Shown in pieces: positions 13,151 to 13,888 of a stretch of DNA of 13,888 bases. How positions within the stretch are numbered: position 1 is the first letter of the stretch; every line of letters begins with the position of its first letter. This DNA is from a bacterium (GTDB taxonomy: Bacteria > Planctomycetota > J058 > JAJDCP01). The notes beneath the pieces are model-generated. The model was not told the origin of the DNA. It worked only from the letters and a program-made list of their open reading frames with translations, and made no database searches. The translations under genes and the position numbers were made by a program. The stretch is taken from contig JAUIEM010000269.1 of assembly GCA_030428695.1 (NCBI GenBank), positions 1 through 13,888 on the forward strand. Direction: 5' to 3'.

Positions 13151-13888
13151 TCAGCCCAGCTCCGGCTTCCACTCCCGACGCCAGGCCTGGAACATCAGCA
13201 CGCTCCACAGCGCGTGCGGGCGCTCCGCGTCGCCTCTGAGGTGGGCGCGCCAGACCTGCCGGATCGCCTCGGCCGCGAACACCTCCCCGAGGTCGCCGAA
13301 GAGCTCCTCGGCCCAGTCGCGCAGCGGGCCGCGCAGCCAGGCCCCCAGGGGCACCCCGAAGCCCATCTTCGGCCGCTCGAACAGGCCGCGGGGGAGGTAC
13401 CGGGCGAGCACCCGGCGCAGCAGGCGTTTGCCCGGCGCGGGGCCGATGCGCTGGGCGCGGGGCAGGCGCCAGGCCAGCGCGAAGACCTCGGGATCGAGCA
13501 GGGGCACGCGCGTCTCGAGGCCGACCGCCATGGTCGCGCGGTCGACCTTGGTCAGGATGTCGTCGGGCAGGTAGCCGAGGCTGTCGACCAGCAGCATCCA
13601 CGGCTGGAGGTCGTCGACGCGCACGGTCGGATCGTCGACCGGCCCCGGCGGCTCCCCGGCGCCGAGGACGAGCGCCGCCGGCCGCTGCCACAGCGAGGTC
13701 AGCGCCCGGTACAGCTCCGCGTCGCTGTCCAGCGCCGGGAGCAGCCGCGCCAGGCGGTGCAGGCGGCCGCCGGCGCGGCCCGCGCGCAGGGTCGAAGGGA
13801 CGAGGGGGCCGCGGGCGAGCCCGCTCCACAGCCCGGCCGGCAGGGCGGCGAGCCCCGCGGCGAGCAGGCGGCGCGCCGGCCCGGGCAG
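13151..13888 (-). CDS. Asparagine synthetase-like amidotransferase, C-terminal part (5' end outside window)
   Basis: 245 codons of a longer frame entering from the right edge, ending at the TGA at 13151-13153. It matches the C-terminal part of the AsnB synthetase (PP-loop) domain: LVDSLGYLPDDILTKVDRATMA, LETRVPLLDPEVFALAWRLP, the GKRLLRRVLARYLP segment and the RPKMGFGVPLGAWLRG motif. The N-terminal glutaminase domain and the PP-loop itself lie outside the window. Such paralogues are common in polysaccharide clusters, where they may amidate sugar acids, so true asparagine synthesis should not be assumed. The gene converges on the acyl operon with a four-base gap and is not co-transcribed with it. 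Between about residues 1 and 85 of the visible part the sequence is Ala/Arg/Leu-rich and less typical. Confidence 0.85.
   Translation of the reverse strand: MPGPARRLLAAGLAALPAGLWSGLARGPLVPSTLRAGRAGGRLHRLARLLPALDSDAELYRALTSLWQRPAALVLGAGEPPGPVDDPTVRVDDLQPWMLLVDSLGYLPDDILTKVDRATMAVGLETRVPLLDPEVFALAWRLPRAQRIGPAPGKRLLRRVLARYLPRGLFERPKMGFGVPLGAWLRGPLRDWAEELFGDLGEVFAAEAIRQVWRAHLRGDAERPHALWSVLMFQAWRREWKPELG

Overview
The window is strongly GC-rich, with third codon positions almost all G or C. It comes from a Gram-negative bacterium, because it carries a lipid A pathway gene (lpxB family) and sugar-nucleotide genes typical of lipopolysaccharide. Myxococcota or a similar high-GC lineage would fit, but nothing here fixes the taxon. 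There are 13 protein genes, two of them cut by the window edges. No tRNA, rRNA, CRISPR array, insertion sequence or phage gene was seen.

Layout. 1-1038 (minus): exported M14 zinc carboxypeptidase, C-terminus off the left edge. 1274-3775 (minus): an 833-residue protein with a coiled-coil and proline-rich front half fused to a GmhB-like HAD phosphatase, with five 11-residue repeats in its linker. 3934-5396 (plus): small membrane protein translationally coupled to an LpxB-family glycosyltransferase. 5384-6517 (minus): WecE/RffA-type sugar aminotransferase, overlapping the end of lpxB tail to tail. 6518-6832: divergent promoter region with an inverted pair of structured GC-rich repeats. 6833-7819 (plus): GT2 glycosyltransferase with two C-terminal membrane segments. 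7957-13146 (plus): a tight six-gene operon of AMP-dependent acyl ligase, acyl carrier protein, iron-type alcohol dehydrogenase, LuxE-like acyl-protein synthetase, LuxC-like acyl reductase and a WecD-like GNAT acyltransferase. 13151-13888 (minus): C-terminal part of an asparagine synthetase-like protein.

How it may work together. The ligase, ACP, Fe-ADH, LuxE and LuxC set resembles the rfbK-L-M-N genes of Vibrio cholerae O1, which are proposed to make the 3-deoxy-L-glycero-tetronyl group that N-acylates perosamine. Here the set sits with a WecE-type aminotransferase, which makes a 4-amino-4,6-dideoxyhexose nucleotide, and a WecD-like N-acyltransferase. The inferred pathway runs as follows. LuxE and LuxC activate and reduce a small carboxylic acid, and the Fe-ADH reduces the aldehyde to an alcohol. 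The AMP ligase loads the hydroxy acid on the ACP, and the GNAT transfers it to the 4-amino sugar. The GT2 enzyme could then place the acylated sugar on a polyprenyl phosphate or on a glycan. This is a genome-context model; the acyl group and the sugar acceptor are not known.
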